DNA from: Streptomyces sp. NRRL F-525
GTDB taxonomy: Bacteria; Actinomycetota; Actinomycetes; Streptomycetales; Streptomycetaceae
Reading direction: 5' to 3'
Assembly (NCBI RefSeq): GCF_000716605.1
Contig: NZ_JNXE01000013.1
Coordinates: 62,001-126,000, forward strand
Length of the DNA: 64,000 nt
This document shows positions 1 through 8,728 of this stretch, piece after piece. The notes under the pieces were generated by a model that was given only the letters and a program-made list of their open reading frames with translations, did no database searches and was not told where the DNA came from. How positions within the stretch are numbered: the stretch's first letter is position 1; the number at the start of each line of letters is the position of its first letter. Both the position numbers and the translations under genes were made by a program.

Positions 1-315
1 GCGCAGCCGGTCGAGGACGTCCTTCTTCGCGCGGAGGGCATCGGCCGCGGGCCCGCCGCCCCTCGCGTCGTCGAGCAGTCCCGTGTGCGTCAGCCTCTCC
101 ACCAGCTGGTCCACCTGGCCCTCGGGCAGATCCATCCGCCGGCCCTCCTCGCGCAGGAGGGGCAGCCCGCGCGTGCCGTTCAGCAGGTCCAGGAAATTGC
201 CCGTCGCCGTGTCCATCGGGCCCAAAGTCAGCGCGTGCGCCGGTGTCATCCCGAACTGCACGGTGTGGAGATCGCGCCAGCCGCGCCGCAGCGCGGGCTT
301 CACCATCGGATGCAT
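1..315 (-). CDS. ThiF-family adenylyltransferase-like protein, N-terminal part (partial)
   Basis: On the minus strand an open frame runs from an ATG at 313-315 off the left edge, giving 105 residues with no stop. It begins MHPMVKPALRRGWRDLHTVQ, followed by a helical region that would act as a winged-helix-like N-terminal extension. From memory this start is typical of the streptomycete 'ThiF family adenylyltransferase' (E1-like) proteins of unknown substrate. The nucleotide-binding ThiF core lies outside the window, so the family call rests on the N-terminus only. It is divergent from the metallopeptidase gene at 535; the 219 bases between them would carry both promoters. Confidence 0.6.
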   Translation of the reverse strand, partial: MHPMVKPALRRGWRDLHTVQFGMTPAHALTLGPMDTATGNFLDLLNGTRGLPLLREEGRRMDLPEGQVDQLVERLTHTGLLDDARGGGPAADALRAKKDVLDRLR

Positions 316-534
316 GACAGGCCCCCGTAGCCCTTAGGAAGTACGTCCCGTGTGCCGGCGGAACCGTTCGGTGCTCCGCCTGCGATGCCAGCCTGCCCGG
401 CCCGGGCGTCGGGTGCAGAAAGTTGTCCACAGGCTGTGGGATTCGTCGTACAAATCAAACGCTTGGTGGCGGATCGATACCGAAACCGCCCCGGAGTCGG
501 GACTTCCCGCGTGTGCAGAGGGTAACGTCGTGGC

Positions 535-1131
535 GTGCCCGCCGACCCACTGCACAGCGCCGGAAAACCACAGCGCAGTACGACGAGCCAGCCGCCAGGC
601 GGCTCGGGGGCGAGCGCGATCGAGGTCCGCAGGAGTGCGCGTCGGCGCAGAACGGTCTCCGCGTACCGCGAGGGCGATCGCACCGTCGTGCTCATCCCCG
701 CCCGCATGTCCGAGGCGGAGGAGAAGCGCTGGGTCACCGTCATGCTCGACAAGCTGGCCGCCCAGGAAAGCAAACGCGTGCTGGGCGACGCCGAGCTGTC
801 CGAGCGCGCCGAGCGACTGTCGGCCCAGTACTTCGACGGCCGCGCCCGGCCCACCTCCGTGCGCTGGGTGACCAACCAGAACACGCGCTGGGGCTCCTGC
901 ACTCCCTCCGAGGGCAGCATCCGCCTCTCCCACCGGCTGCAGGGCATGCCCGAGTACGTCGTCGACTACGTGCTGCTGCACGAACTGGCGCATCTCCTGG
1001 TGCCCGGACACGGGCCGCGGTTCTGGCGGCTCCTGGAGGCGTATCCGCGCACCGAGCGGGCCAAGGGTTACCTCGAAGGCGTGGTCGCGGCCGAGCGGCT
1101 GCCCCATCCGCCGGGTGCCCGCGACGAGTGA
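535..1131 (+). CDS. YgjP-like (DUF45) metallopeptidase domain protein
   Basis: The 198-residue protein has a basic, low-complexity N-terminus of about 45 residues followed by a YgjP/DUF45-type domain. A zinc-binding HELAHLLVPGHG motif sits near residue 148, preceded by the family signature TRWGSC near residue 118 and followed by a conserved FW. The HExxH histidines and glutamate are present, so a zinc hydrolase fold is likely; the substrate is unknown. GTG at 535 was chosen because a GAGG lies just upstream, but a start about 100 bases downstream that trims the basic N-terminus cannot be excluded. It is divergent from the ThiF-like gene and upstream of the TerD-AIM24 operon. Confidence 0.75.
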   Translation: MPADPLHSAGKPQRSTTSQPPGGSGASAIEVRRSARRRRTVSAYREGDRTVVLIPARMSEAEEKRWVTVMLDKLAAQESKRVLGDAELSERAERLSAQYFDGRARPTSVRWVTNQNTRWGSCTPSEGSIRLSHRLQGMPEYVVDYVLLHELAHLLVPGHGPRFWRLLEAYPRTERAKGYLEGVVAAERLPHPPGARDE

Positions 1132-1244
1132 GGCCCTCTTGTGGGGGATTGTGTACCGGGTCTGTACCGACTTCCTCCGGTGTCAGTGATTGCCGTTAGC
1201 CTGGCGCGACTCACTTGCATCGGGATGGGGGACGGTCGTTACGC

Positions 1245-2927
1245 ATGGCCAGGGAATTCCAACGCGGCCACAAGGCCAAGATCAGTGACCTCACCGCGGG
1301 CACGGATCTGTACGTAGGTGTGCAGATCACCGGCCCCGGGCTGACGTTCGACATCAGCTGCTTCGGCCTCGACGCCGAGGAACGGCTCTCGGACGACCGG
1401 TACTTCGTGTTCTTCAACCAGCCGAAGTCCCCCGAGGAGTCCATCCAGCTCCTGGGTCCCCAGGCGGGCGACTCGGAGTCCTTCCGGGTCACGCTCGACA
1501 AGATCCCGCCGCAGATCCACAAGCTGGCGTTCACGGCGACGCTCGACGGCGCCGGGCAGATGTCGCAGATCGCCCCCGGGTACGTCCGTATCGTCGCGGG
1601 CGGCGAGGAGGTGGCCCGCTACTCGTTCAACGGTTCGGAGTTCACCACCGAGCGGGCCGTGATGCTGGGGGACTTCTACCTGAAGGACGTCTGGCGGTTC
1701 GCCGCCGTCGGCCAGGGCTTCGACGGCGGCCTCGAAGCGCTGCTGAAGAACTTCGGCGGCGAGGTCGCGGAGGAGGCCCCCGAGCCGCAGCAGACGCAGC
1801 CCGCGCCGCCGCAGTCGGGTGCCGCCCCAGGCTTCGCCCCGCCCGCGTTCGGCGCCCCCGCCGCTCCGGCCCCCGCCCCCCAGCCCGTCCCGCAGGGGTA
1901 CACACCCCCGCCGGCGCCCGCGCCCTCCGTGCATGCCGCCCCGACCATCATCGCGCCCATGACCCCGCCCGGGGCGGGCACCGTGCCGCCCCCGGGTCCC
2001 GTGCCCGCGCCCTACGGCCAGCCGCAGGCGCCGTACGGACAGCAGGCCCCCGGCCAGACCCCGCCTCCGCCGCCCGGCTACGCGCAGCCCCAGGCCCCGC
2101 ACGCGCCGGGCCCGCCGCCCGGCTACGGCCAGCCGACTCCGCCCCCTGGCTACGGCCAGCCGCCCGCGCCTCCTGGATATGGCCAGCAGCCTCCCGCGCC
2201 TCCCGGATACGGGCAGGTCCCGGCCCAGGCCGCCGGCTACGGAGTGCCCCAGGGTTCTCCCCAGGGCGCCGGTGTGTCGGCCGCGCTGGAGAAGTTCAAG
2301 GAGACGCCCACCGGGCAGCGCTGGACGCAGCAGAACAAGAAGCTGATCCGCGTCGACCTCGGCATCGGCGGCCAGCCCGTACTGGCCCGCCAGGGCAGCA
2401 TGGTGCTCTACCAGGGCAAGGTCGACTTCGGCTACAAGGGCGCCGGGTTCGCCGGACGGCTCGTCGGCAACGCGACCGGCCAGGAGATGCAGCTGATGCG
2501 CTGCACCGGCCAGGGCCAGGTGTTCCTCGCCGAGAACTCCACCCACCTGCACCCCGTCGAGCTCCAGGGGGACGCGATCTGCGTCTCCGCGGAGAACGTC
2601 CTCGCCTTCGACGAGAGCCTCCAGTACGAGGTCAGACGCATCGAGGGACATGGCATCCCCGGGGGCGCGCTGTTCACGATGCAGTTCCAGGGGACCGGCA
2701 CCATCGTCGTGAAGACCCACGGCTCGCCCGTCGTGCTGCCGGTCACGCCGACCACGTTCGCCGACTGCAACGCGGTCGTCGCCTGGTCCGCGGCCGCCCA
2801 GGTGATCGTCTCCAGCCAGGTCCGGATGCGCCGCAACGCCTATCCGGGCGACACCGGGGAGAGCGTCAACCTGCAGTTCCGGGCAGCCCCCGGCAACTTC
2901 ATCGTCGTCCAGCCGTACGAGGTCTGA
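1245..2927 (+). CDS. TerD-AIM24 fusion protein with Pro/Gly/Tyr-rich linker
   Basis: The 560-residue protein has three parts. Residues 1 to about 185 form a TerD (tellurite-resistance/stress) domain, including the acidic ERLSDDRYFVFFNQPKSPEE segment typical of its calcium site. Residues about 195-355 form a long linker rich in Pro, Ala and Gln, with repeated GYGQP(P) units near its end. The C-terminal 205 residues form an AIM24 domain. TerD domains bind calcium. AIM24 takes its name from a mitochondrial protein; its bacterial role is unknown. ATG 1245 starts directly at the TerD consensus MAREFQRG; an in-frame TTG at 1215 is less likely. Two AIM24 genes follow at short spacing, so the three probably form one operon ending at the hairpin near 4409. 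Confidence 0.85.
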   Translation: MAREFQRGHKAKISDLTAGTDLYVGVQITGPGLTFDISCFGLDAEERLSDDRYFVFFNQPKSPEESIQLLGPQAGDSESFRVTLDKIPPQIHKLAFTATLDGAGQMSQIAPGYVRIVAGGEEVARYSFNGSEFTTERAVMLGDFYLKDVWRFAAVGQGFDGGLEALLKNFGGEVAEEAPEPQQTQPAPPQSGAAPGFAPPAFGAPAAPAPAPQPVPQGYTPPPAPAPSVHAAPTIIAPMTPPGAGTVPPPGPVPAPYGQPQAPYGQQAPGQTPPPPPGYAQPQAPHAPGPPPGYGQPTPPPGYGQPPAPPGYGQQPPAPPGYGQVPAQAAGYGVPQGSPQGAGVSAALEKFKETPTGQRWTQQNKKLIRVDLGIGGQPVLARQGSMVLYQGKVDFGYKGAGFAGRLVGNATGQEMQLMRCTGQGQVFLAENSTHLHPVELQGDAICVSAENVLAFDESLQYEVRRIEGHGIPGGALFTMQFQGTGTIVVKTHGSPVVLPVTPTTFADCNAVVAWSAAAQVIVSSQVRMRRNAYPGDTGESVNLQFRAAPGNFIVVQPYEV

Positions 2928-2938
2928 GGGAGCCCGTC

Positions 2939-3619
2939 ATGAACCAGCCGCTCGCGGGCTACGCCCCCGCACCCGTCTCCGCCCGCATGGAGAACCACGG
3001 CAACAACATGCTGAAGGTCGCCATGCAGACCGGCAGCGACCTCTTCGCGCGCGTGGGCTCGATGATCGCCTACGAGGGCTTCATCCAGTACGAGCCCAAC
3101 CCGCCGGCCGTGCGCCAGATCGCGCGCGACTGGATGACCGGGGAGGGCGCGCCCCTGATGAAGTGCTCCGGTGACGGACTGCTCTACCTCGCCGACTACG
3201 GCGCGGACGTCGTCGTGATCAACCTCAACGACGATGGCATCTCCGTCAACGCCACCAACCTGCTCGCCTTCGACGCCCACCTCACCTGGGGCGTGGAGCG
3301 GGTCAAGGGGCTCGCGAAGTTCGCCGGACAGGGCCTGTGGAACACGAAGATCAGCGGCCAGGGGTGGGTCGCGCTGACCTCCCGCGGTACGCCGATCGTC
3401 GTCGACTGCGGCGGTGGCGAGGACGAGACGTACGTCGACCCGGACGCGCTCGTCGCTTGGTCCCCGAACCTCAAGGTGAAGGGCAAGCGCAGCTTCAAGG
3501 CGCAGTCGCTCATCGGCCGGGGCAGCGGCGAGGCCTACCAGATGGCCTTCTCCGGGACGGGCATCGTCGTCGTCCAGCCCAGCGAGGACAGCACCGACCG
3601 TCTCCGGTTCCGGGGCTGA
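2939..3619 (+). CDS. AIM24 family protein
   Basis: This 226-residue protein is a single AIM24-type beta-rich domain with a short N-terminal tail. It shares the pattern seen in its two neighbours: an FARVGSMIAYEG strand early, a middle LLYLADYGADVVV segment, a later 'LLAFDAHLTW' segment and a terminal GTGIVVVQPSE. No signal peptide or membrane segment is evident. ATG 2939 is preceded by GAGGGAG and lies 11 bases after the upstream stop codon. The function is unknown. Three AIM24 domains in consecutive genes suggest a hetero-oligomer or successive duplications; that is inference. Confidence 0.85.
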   Translation: MNQPLAGYAPAPVSARMENHGNNMLKVAMQTGSDLFARVGSMIAYEGFIQYEPNPPAVRQIARDWMTGEGAPLMKCSGDGLLYLADYGADVVVINLNDDGISVNATNLLAFDAHLTWGVERVKGLAKFAGQGLWNTKISGQGWVALTSRGTPIVVDCGGGEDETYVDPDALVAWSPNLKVKGKRSFKAQSLIGRGSGEAYQMAFSGTGIVVVQPSEDSTDRLRFRG

Positions 3620-3635
3620 GGGGGAACAGGACACC

Positions 3636-4391
3636 ATGCAGAGCCCGCTTTTCGCGTTCAACGACTCGCAGTCCCAGGACCGCTACAGCCTGCAGAACAA
3701 GCAGATGCTGCGCATCGTCCTGGAGGGCCACGACGACATCCTCGCCCGCAAGGGCACGATGGTCGCCTACCAGGGGCTCGTCGAGTTCGACGCCGAGTAC
3801 CAGAACACCCAGCAGGCCTACGCCCGCGCGGCCACCGGCGAGGGACTCAGCCTGATGCGCTGCCACGGGCAGGGCACGGTCTTCCTCGCCAACCTCGCCC
3901 AGCACATCCACGTAGTGGATGTGGAACAGGACGGCCTGACCGTCGACAGCAGCTACGTCCTCGCGATGGACTCCTCGCTGCACCACGAGGTCATCGCCGT
4001 GGACAGCCAGTACGGCATCTCCGGCTCGGGGAAGTACCAGCTCAACATCACCGGCCGCGGAAAGGTCGCCCTGATGACCTCGGGCGCGCCCCTGATGATG
4101 CAGGTCACGCCCGACAAGTACGTCAACTGCGACGCCGACGCGATCGTCGCCTGGTCCACCGGTCTGCGTGTCCAGATGCAGGCCCAGACGCACTCCTCCG
4201 GGGTGTGGCGGCGCCGCGGCAACACCGGCGAGGGCTGGGAGCTGAGCTTCATGGGCAGCGGTTACGCCCTCGTCCAGCCCAGCGAACTGCTCCCGCCGCA
4301 GAACGCCGCGATCGGCCAGGGCCTCGCCGCCCAGTTCGGCATGGGCCAGCAGGGCGTGCACGCCCAGAACCAGGGCAACGCCTGGAGCTGA
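3636..4391 (+). CDS. AIM24 family protein
   Basis: This 251-residue protein is the third AIM24 domain in a row. It resembles its neighbours in the sequence LARKGTMVAYQGLVEF, the central GTVFLANLAQHIHVVDV strand and a C-terminal GSGYALVQPSELLPP. A Gln/Gly-rich tail of about 30 residues follows the domain. No secretion signal is seen. ATG 3636 is preceded by GAGGGGGAACAGG, 16 bases after the upstream stop. It is the last gene of the TerD-AIM24 operon and is followed by a strong hairpin at 4409-4442. The biochemical role is unknown. Confidence 0.85.
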   Translation: MQSPLFAFNDSQSQDRYSLQNKQMLRIVLEGHDDILARKGTMVAYQGLVEFDAEYQNTQQAYARAATGEGLSLMRCHGQGTVFLANLAQHIHVVDVEQDGLTVDSSYVLAMDSSLHHEVIAVDSQYGISGSGKYQLNITGRGKVALMTSGAPLMMQVTPDKYVNCDADAIVAWSTGLRVQMQAQTHSSGVWRRRGNTGEGWELSFMGSGYALVQPSELLPPQNAAIGQGLAAQFGMGQQGVHAQNQGNAWS

Positions 4392-4408
4392 CCGTCCGGA
4401 AAACCAAC

Positions 4409-4442
4409 GTAAGGGGCGCCCGCCATCGCGAGCGCCCCTTAC
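4409..4442. terminator. Bidirectional hairpin terminator between convergent genes
   Basis: A perfect 11-bp inverted repeat (GTAAGGGGCGC and its complement) encloses a 12-base loop. It lies between the AIM24 stop at 4391 and the convergent NUDIX stop at 4456. Like most streptomycete terminators it has no U-tract. Confidence 0.75.
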
Positions 4443-4455
4443 ACGTGCCCGGCCT

Positions 4456-4977
4456 TCACAACCTGGCGCGCGTCGCCTCCAGCAGCCGCAACACCGACTC
4501 GTCCGCTACGGCCGCCACCTCGTCGTAGGGGAACCAGCGCAGGTCGAGGGACTCGTCGCTGATCTCCTGGACGGCGCCGGGGGGTGCCAGCACCGCGTAC
4601 TGCACGTCGTAGTGGAAGTGGCACGGCGCGGGGATCGCGTGGCGGTCCAGGCGGACCGGGCCGCCCGGCAGGAGAGTCAGGCCGGTGATGCCGGACTCCT
4701 CCGTGGCCTCGCGCAGGGCCGCCGCCTCCAGGGAGGTGTCCTCCGGCTCGCAGTGGCCGCCCATCTGGAGCCACATCCGCAGCTTCTTGTGCAGGGTGAG
4801 CAGCACGCGCCCCTGCTCGGGGTCGATCACCAGGGCGCTCGCCGTCACATGCCCGGCGTGGCAGGACTTCCACATGCCGTCCGGGTGGCCGGCCAGGTGG
4901 TCCAGGTAGGCCTGGCGCAGGTCCGTCTGGTCCTCGTAGCTCTTCAGTACGAGGACCGCGTCGTCGTACAGGCTCAC
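4456..4977 (-). CDS. NUDIX hydrolase
   Basis: The 173-residue protein has a complete Nudix box around residues 73-96. The glycine pair, E78, the REATEE core and the final GI are all present, so magnesium-dependent hydrolysis of a nucleoside diphosphate derivative is likely. The substrate cannot be told from sequence. The GTG start at 4977 overlaps the stop of the upstream gene by four bases (GTGA), which fixes the start and implies translational coupling with the DUF2342 gene. The open frame extends much further upstream, but that extension is the shadow of the neighbouring gene. Confidence 0.88.
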   Translation of the reverse strand: MSLYDDAVLVLKSYEDQTDLRQAYLDHLAGHPDGMWKSCHAGHVTASALVIDPEQGRVLLTLHKKLRMWLQMGGHCEPEDTSLEAAALREATEESGITGLTLLPGGPVRLDRHAIPAPCHFHYDVQYAVLAPPGAVQEISDESLDLRWFPYDEVAAVADESVLRLLEATRARL

Positions 4978-6413
4978 TCGGTGTCGTCGTCCTTGGAGTC
5001 CTCGTCCTTCGTCAGGTTCGGCTTCTCCGCGGTGCCGCTCGCCGCCTCGCCGAGCATCTTGTCCAGCTCGGAGAAGTCCATCTGCTCGCGGTGCACGAAG
5101 CCGTCCGGGTCGTCCAGGTCGGAGGCCGTCGGCAGCATGTCCGGGTGGGCCCACAGGCCGTCCCGGCCGTCGACACCGCGCGCGTCCGTGAGCGAGGCCC
5201 ACAGGCGGGAAGCGTCGCGCAGGCGGCGCGGGCGCAGCTCCAGGCCGATCAGCGTGGCGAACGTCTGCTCGGCGGGACCACCCGTCGCGCGGCGGCGGCG
5301 CAGGGTCTCGCGGAGCGCGTCGGCGGACGTCAGGCGCGGCTTCGCGGCCGCGTGGACCACCGCGTCGACCCAGCCCTCGACGAGCGCCAGAGCCGTCTCC
5401 AGACGGGCCAGGGCGGCCTTCTGCTCCGGGGTGTCCTCCGGCTGGAACATGCCCTGCTGGAGGGCGTCCTGCAGCTGCTCCGGATTCGCCGGGTCGAACT
5501 GGCCGACCACGTCCTCCAGCTTGGCGGTGTCGACCTTGATCCCGCGCGCGTACCCGTCGACCGCGCCGTACAGGTGCGAGCGCAGCCACGGCACGTGCGC
5601 GAAGAGACGCTGGTGGGCCGCCTCGCGCAGGGCGAGGTAGAGCCGCACCTCCTCCTGCGGGACGCCCAGGTCCTTGCCGAACGCCTGGATGTTCAGCGGC
5701 AGCAGCGCGGCCTTGCCGACCGGGCCGAGCGGCAGGCCGATGTCGGTCGAGCCGACGACCTCGCCCGCGAGCACGCCCACGGCCTGCCCGATCTGCGTGC
5801 CGAACATGGCGCCGCCCATGGAGCGCATCATGCCGATCAGCGGGCCCGCCATGGCCTGCATCTCCTCCGGCAGGACGTCGCCCATGGCCGCGCCGACGCG
5901 CTCGGCGACCGGGTCCACGAGCTCCTTCCAGGCCGGAAGGGTCGCCTCGACCCACTCCGCGCGGGACCACGCCACGGCGGTGCCGGCACCGGACGGCAGC
6001 GAGGTCGCGTCGTCCAGCCACAGGTCCGCCAGCCGCACGGCCTCCTCGACCGCGCTGCGGTCGGCGGGGCCGATGCTTGCGTCCTTGACGCCGTCCTGCG
6101 TGCCCTGGGAGACCGTCTGGCGGGCGATCTGCTTGGCCATGTCCCAGTTCACCGGGCCGCCCTCGTACGAGAGCATCTGGCCCAGCTGCTGGAACGCGGC
6201 GCCCAGGTCGTTGGGGTTCAGCGAGCCGAACATGGCTGCGAGCGGATTGTCCGCGCCGGGGCCGCCAAAGCCCCCGGCACCTGGCAGGCCGCCAAATCCG
6301 AACGGGTTGGCCGGTCCCTGACCACCACCGCTCTCCTGGTCCTTCTTCTTGCCCTCGTCGCCGTCGTCCGGCTCCTCCGGCGGAAGGCCGAATCCGAATG
6401 GGGTGTCACTCAC
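4974..6413 (-). CDS. Zinc-dependent metalloprotease-like protein, DUF2342 family
   Basis: The 479-residue protein has an acidic, Gly/Pro-rich N-terminus of about 55 residues, a helical DUF2342 domain and an acidic tail rich in Asp and Lys. The central REAAHQRLFAHVPW segment replaces a classical HExxH; members of this family are nevertheless annotated as zincin-like metalloproteases, and activity is unproven. From memory the family is widespread in actinobacteria and usually sits beside a NUDIX gene, as here. It is divergent from the SDR gene at 6606 and overlaps the NUDIX start by four bases. Confidence 0.8.
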   Translation of the reverse strand: MSDTPFGFGLPPEEPDDGDEGKKKDQESGGGQGPANPFGFGGLPGAGGFGGPGADNPLAAMFGSLNPNDLGAAFQQLGQMLSYEGGPVNWDMAKQIARQTVSQGTQDGVKDASIGPADRSAVEEAVRLADLWLDDATSLPSGAGTAVAWSRAEWVEATLPAWKELVDPVAERVGAAMGDVLPEEMQAMAGPLIGMMRSMGGAMFGTQIGQAVGVLAGEVVGSTDIGLPLGPVGKAALLPLNIQAFGKDLGVPQEEVRLYLALREAAHQRLFAHVPWLRSHLYGAVDGYARGIKVDTAKLEDVVGQFDPANPEQLQDALQQGMFQPEDTPEQKAALARLETALALVEGWVDAVVHAAAKPRLTSADALRETLRRRRATGGPAEQTFATLIGLELRPRRLRDASRLWASLTDARGVDGRDGLWAHPDMLPTASDLDDPDGFVHREQMDFSELDKMLGEAASGTAEKPNLTKDEDSKDDDTE

Positions 6414-6605
6414 GGGATTCCTCGGCTGTTAAGGCCGCCGGTTCTCTCCGACGGCACGACTGCCCTTCAACACCACCCAGCGTAGACACCGCGGGCCGAT
6501 CGGGCCTCAGTGCTTCGCCGAGACCCGGCCTGCGGCAGGATGGATGCCACCTGGTCCGGACGCGTCACGCGCATCCGTACTGAAGACAACCGCTGGAGAC
6601 GCCCG

Positions 6606-7718
6606 GTGAGTTCCCCAGATCCGCAGGTTCGCGCAGCGCGAAACCACTCAACCAGTCCCGCCGTGCGCGGGCCCGTCGTCGCGGTCACCGGCGCCGCGTC
6701 CGGGGTCGGGGCGCTGCTGACCGAGCGGCTCGCCGCCTCCGAGGAGATCAAGCAGGTCATCGCCATCGACGAGCGGCGCGGCGAGTGCGCGGCGGCGCAG
6801 TGGCACATCCTCGACGTACGGGATCCGGCCATCGCGGAGAAGCTGCGCGGCGCGGACGTCGTCGTCCATCTGGCGCTCGATCTCGACCTGGAGACCGACC
6901 CGGCCGCCCGTTCGGCGTACAACGTCCGGGGGACGCAGACCGTGCTCACCGCGGCCGCCGCGGCCGGGGTCCACCGGGTCGTGCTGTGCACCTCGGCGAT
7001 GGTCTACGGAGCGCTGCCCGACAACGAACTGCCGCTCTCGGAGGACGCCGAACTGCGCGCCACCGCCGAGGCCACCGGCGTCGGCGACCTCCTGGAGGTC
7101 GAGCGCCTCGCACGGCGCGCGCCCCGGGCTCATCCCGGGCTCAACGTCACCGTCGTCCGCCCCGGAGTGCTCGTCGGCGGCACCGACACCGCGCTGACCA
7201 GGTACTTCGAGTCGCCCCGGCTGCTGGTGGTGGCCGGGTCGCGGCCCGCCTGGCAGTTCTGCCACGTCGAGGACCTGTGCAGCGCCCTGGAGTACGCCGT
7301 CCTGGAGAAGGTCGAGGGCGAGCTGGCCGTCGGCTGCGACGGGTGGCTGGAGCAGGAGGAGGTCGAGGAGCTCAGCGGGATCCGCCGCATGGAGCTGCCC
7401 TCCGCGGTCGCGCTCGGCGCGGCGGCCCGGCTGCACCGCATCGGGCTCACCCCGTCCCCGGCCGGCGACCTCGCCTACACGATGTACCCCTGGGTGGTGA
7501 GCGGCAGCCGGCTGCACGACGCGGGATGGCGGCCGCAGTGGACCAACGAGGAAGTGCTCGCGGAGCTGCTGGAGGAGGTCTCCGGGCGGCACACGGTCGT
7601 CGGACGACGGCTCGGCCGCAAGGACGCGACGGCGGCCGGTGCGGCGGGCGCGACGGTCGCACTGCTGGGCGCGGCGGCGGTCGTACGACGGGCACGGAAG
7701 GCGCGGCGGCGGATCTGA
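6606..7718 (+). CDS. SDR/NAD-dependent epimerase-like protein
   Basis: The 370-residue protein is an extended short-chain dehydrogenase. Near residue 22 it carries VAVTGAASGVGALLTERL, a Rossmann glycine motif of TGxxxxxG type. A Thr-Ser-Ala-Met-Val-Tyr segment follows the fourth beta strand near the usual active site, but the Tyr-x3-Lys pair is not clearly intact. The C-terminal 30 residues contain a hydrophobic stretch (ATVALLGAAAVV) flanked by arginines, which could anchor the protein to the membrane. GTG 6606 was chosen because GGAG lies nine bases upstream. The substrate is unknown. It is followed by a hairpin at 7720. Confidence 0.8.
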   Translation: MSSPDPQVRAARNHSTSPAVRGPVVAVTGAASGVGALLTERLAASEEIKQVIAIDERRGECAAAQWHILDVRDPAIAEKLRGADVVVHLALDLDLETDPAARSAYNVRGTQTVLTAAAAAGVHRVVLCTSAMVYGALPDNELPLSEDAELRATAEATGVGDLLEVERLARRAPRAHPGLNVTVVRPGVLVGGTDTALTRYFESPRLLVVAGSRPAWQFCHVEDLCSALEYAVLEKVEGELAVGCDGWLEQEEVEELSGIRRMELPSAVALGAAARLHRIGLTPSPAGDLAYTMYPWVVSGSRLHDAGWRPQWTNEEVLAELLEEVSGRHTVVGRRLGRKDATAAGAAGATVALLGAAAVVRRARKARRRI

Positions 7719-7719
7719 C

Positions 7720-7746
7720 GGGCGGGCACGTCCGGGAGGCCCGCCC
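7720..7746 (+). terminator. Hairpin terminator after the SDR gene
   Basis: A perfect 7-bp GC stem (GGGCGGG/CCCGCCC) with a 13-base loop starts directly after the SDR stop codon at 7718. Confidence 0.5.
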
Positions 7747-7774
7747 TTGCTGCCGTAAAACGCACCCCCGCACA

Positions 7775-7845
7775 TCCGGGACGCCCAGACCCCGCTCCCG
7801 TGAAGCCCGACCCCGCTCCCGTAAATCGCGCCCCTGTAGAAGGCT
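7775..7845. repeat. Degenerate short tandem repeats upstream of moaE
   Basis: The sequence GACCCCGCTCCCGT occurs twice in close succession, with related GCGCCCCTGT and GGGACGCCC units on either side. The stretch lies between the SDR terminator and moaE. It has no coding signal and its origin is unknown. Confidence 0.4.
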
Positions 7846-7918
7846 CCAAGTCCCCACACGCGCGTGCCTGGTGAAAGTGCTATTCCTCGCTGTCGGCGAG
7901 GTGCGGCACGATGGAGGT

Positions 7919-8380
7919 ATGGCACCCACGATCGACCATCCCGGTGAGCAGGCCGCGCAGGATCCCATCAAGCTGATCGGGATCCGGGAGACGCCGCTCT
8001 CCGTGGACGAGGTCTTCCGGGCCGTCGGGGACGACGCTGCCGGTGGGATGGCCCTCTTCGTAGGGACCGTGCGCAACCACGACGGCGGAGCCGACGTCGA
8101 CGAGCTGGGGTACTCGGCCCACCCCAGTGCCGAGGACGAGATGCGGCGCGTCGCCGAGAAGGTCGTCGCGGAGTACCCGGTACGCGCGCTGGCCGCCGTC
8201 CACCGTGTGGGGGATCTCGGCATCGGGGACCTCGCGGTCGTCGTCGGCGTGTCGTGTCCGCACCGGGGTGAGGCCTTCGAGGCCTGCCGGAAGCTGATCG
8301 ACGACCTCAAGCACGAGGTGCCGATCTGGAAGCACCAGAAGTTCTCGGACGGCACCGAGGAGTGGGTCGGCGCCTGTTGA
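7919..8380 (+). CDS. moaE: Molybdopterin synthase catalytic subunit MoaE
   Basis: The 153-residue protein matches MoaE. It has the central GMALFVGTVRNHDGG segment, VSCPHRGEAFEACRKLIDDL near residue 118, and the conserved PIWKHQKF, whose lysine takes part in sulfur transfer to precursor Z. MoaE works with MoaD in the cytoplasm to make molybdopterin. No moaD or other cofactor gene is next to it here. ATG 7919 matches the usual MAPT start, although GGAGG is only one base upstream, which is odd for a Shine-Dalgarno. The hexamer CACGAT lies six bases before the ATG, so leaderless translation is a possible explanation. Confidence 0.9.
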   Translation: MAPTIDHPGEQAAQDPIKLIGIRETPLSVDEVFRAVGDDAAGGMALFVGTVRNHDGGADVDELGYSAHPSAEDEMRRVAEKVVAEYPVRALAAVHRVGDLGIGDLAVVVGVSCPHRGEAFEACRKLIDDLKHEVPIWKHQKFSDGTEEWVGAC

Positions 8381-8510
8381 CGCACGATCACGCACCCGTC
8401 GTCCGCCCTCCGGTTGCGTAACCGCCCCCCGGGCATGAGCGTTGTCAGTGGGGCTGGCTAATCTGCTGATCAGTCAGTTGAGTTCACTCATCCGGGGTTG
8501 GGAGGTCGGC

Positions 8511-8675
8511 ATGGCGGCACTCGCCTGGTTGTTGATTCCGTTGGCGGCTGCGATAGGTGCCGGCGTCTGGGGAAGCTGGGCCAACCGGACCCGCAAGATG
8601 CGCAGCGACGGCCCGGAACTGGACGGCTACGCCCGCTTCCGCGAGGCCATGGAGAAGTCCCACTCCGGCACATGA
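8511..8675 (+). CDS. Small single-pass membrane protein
   Basis: This 54-residue protein starts with one hydrophobic segment (MAALAWLLIPLAAAIGAGVW) and continues into a charged cytoplasmic tail containing ELDGYARFREAMEK. ATG 8511 has a strong GGGAGG six bases upstream, and the next gene follows at 8729. The conserved spacing with the PDZ-Lon gene suggests a functional link, but no role is known. The longer frame back to 8442 lacks a ribosome binding site. Confidence 0.65.
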   Translation: MAALAWLLIPLAAAIGAGVWGSWANRTRKMRSDGPELDGYARFREAMEKSHSGT

Positions 8676-8716
8676 TCGGAAGGCGGCCCTGACGGTGCGC
8701 TGACAGACGCGTCCCG

Positions 8717-8722
8717 TACTGT
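8717..8722 (+). promoter_or_regulatory. -10 element of a probable leaderless promoter (PDZ-Lon gene)
   Basis: TACTGT lies exactly six bases before ATG 8729. No Shine-Dalgarno is present, so transcription would start at or near the start codon. Confidence 0.5.
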
Positions 8723-8728
8723 CGTGCC

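Noticed and set aside
2050..2220. Tandem repeats in the TerD-AIM24 gene as a separate element
   Set aside because: They encode the GYGQP linker in frame and are part of the protein, not an independent repeat element.
4978..6021. Extension of the NUDIX frame to a 521-residue protein
   Set aside because: The upstream part is the shadow of the DUF2342 gene in another frame. The GTG at 4977 overlapping its stop is a better start.
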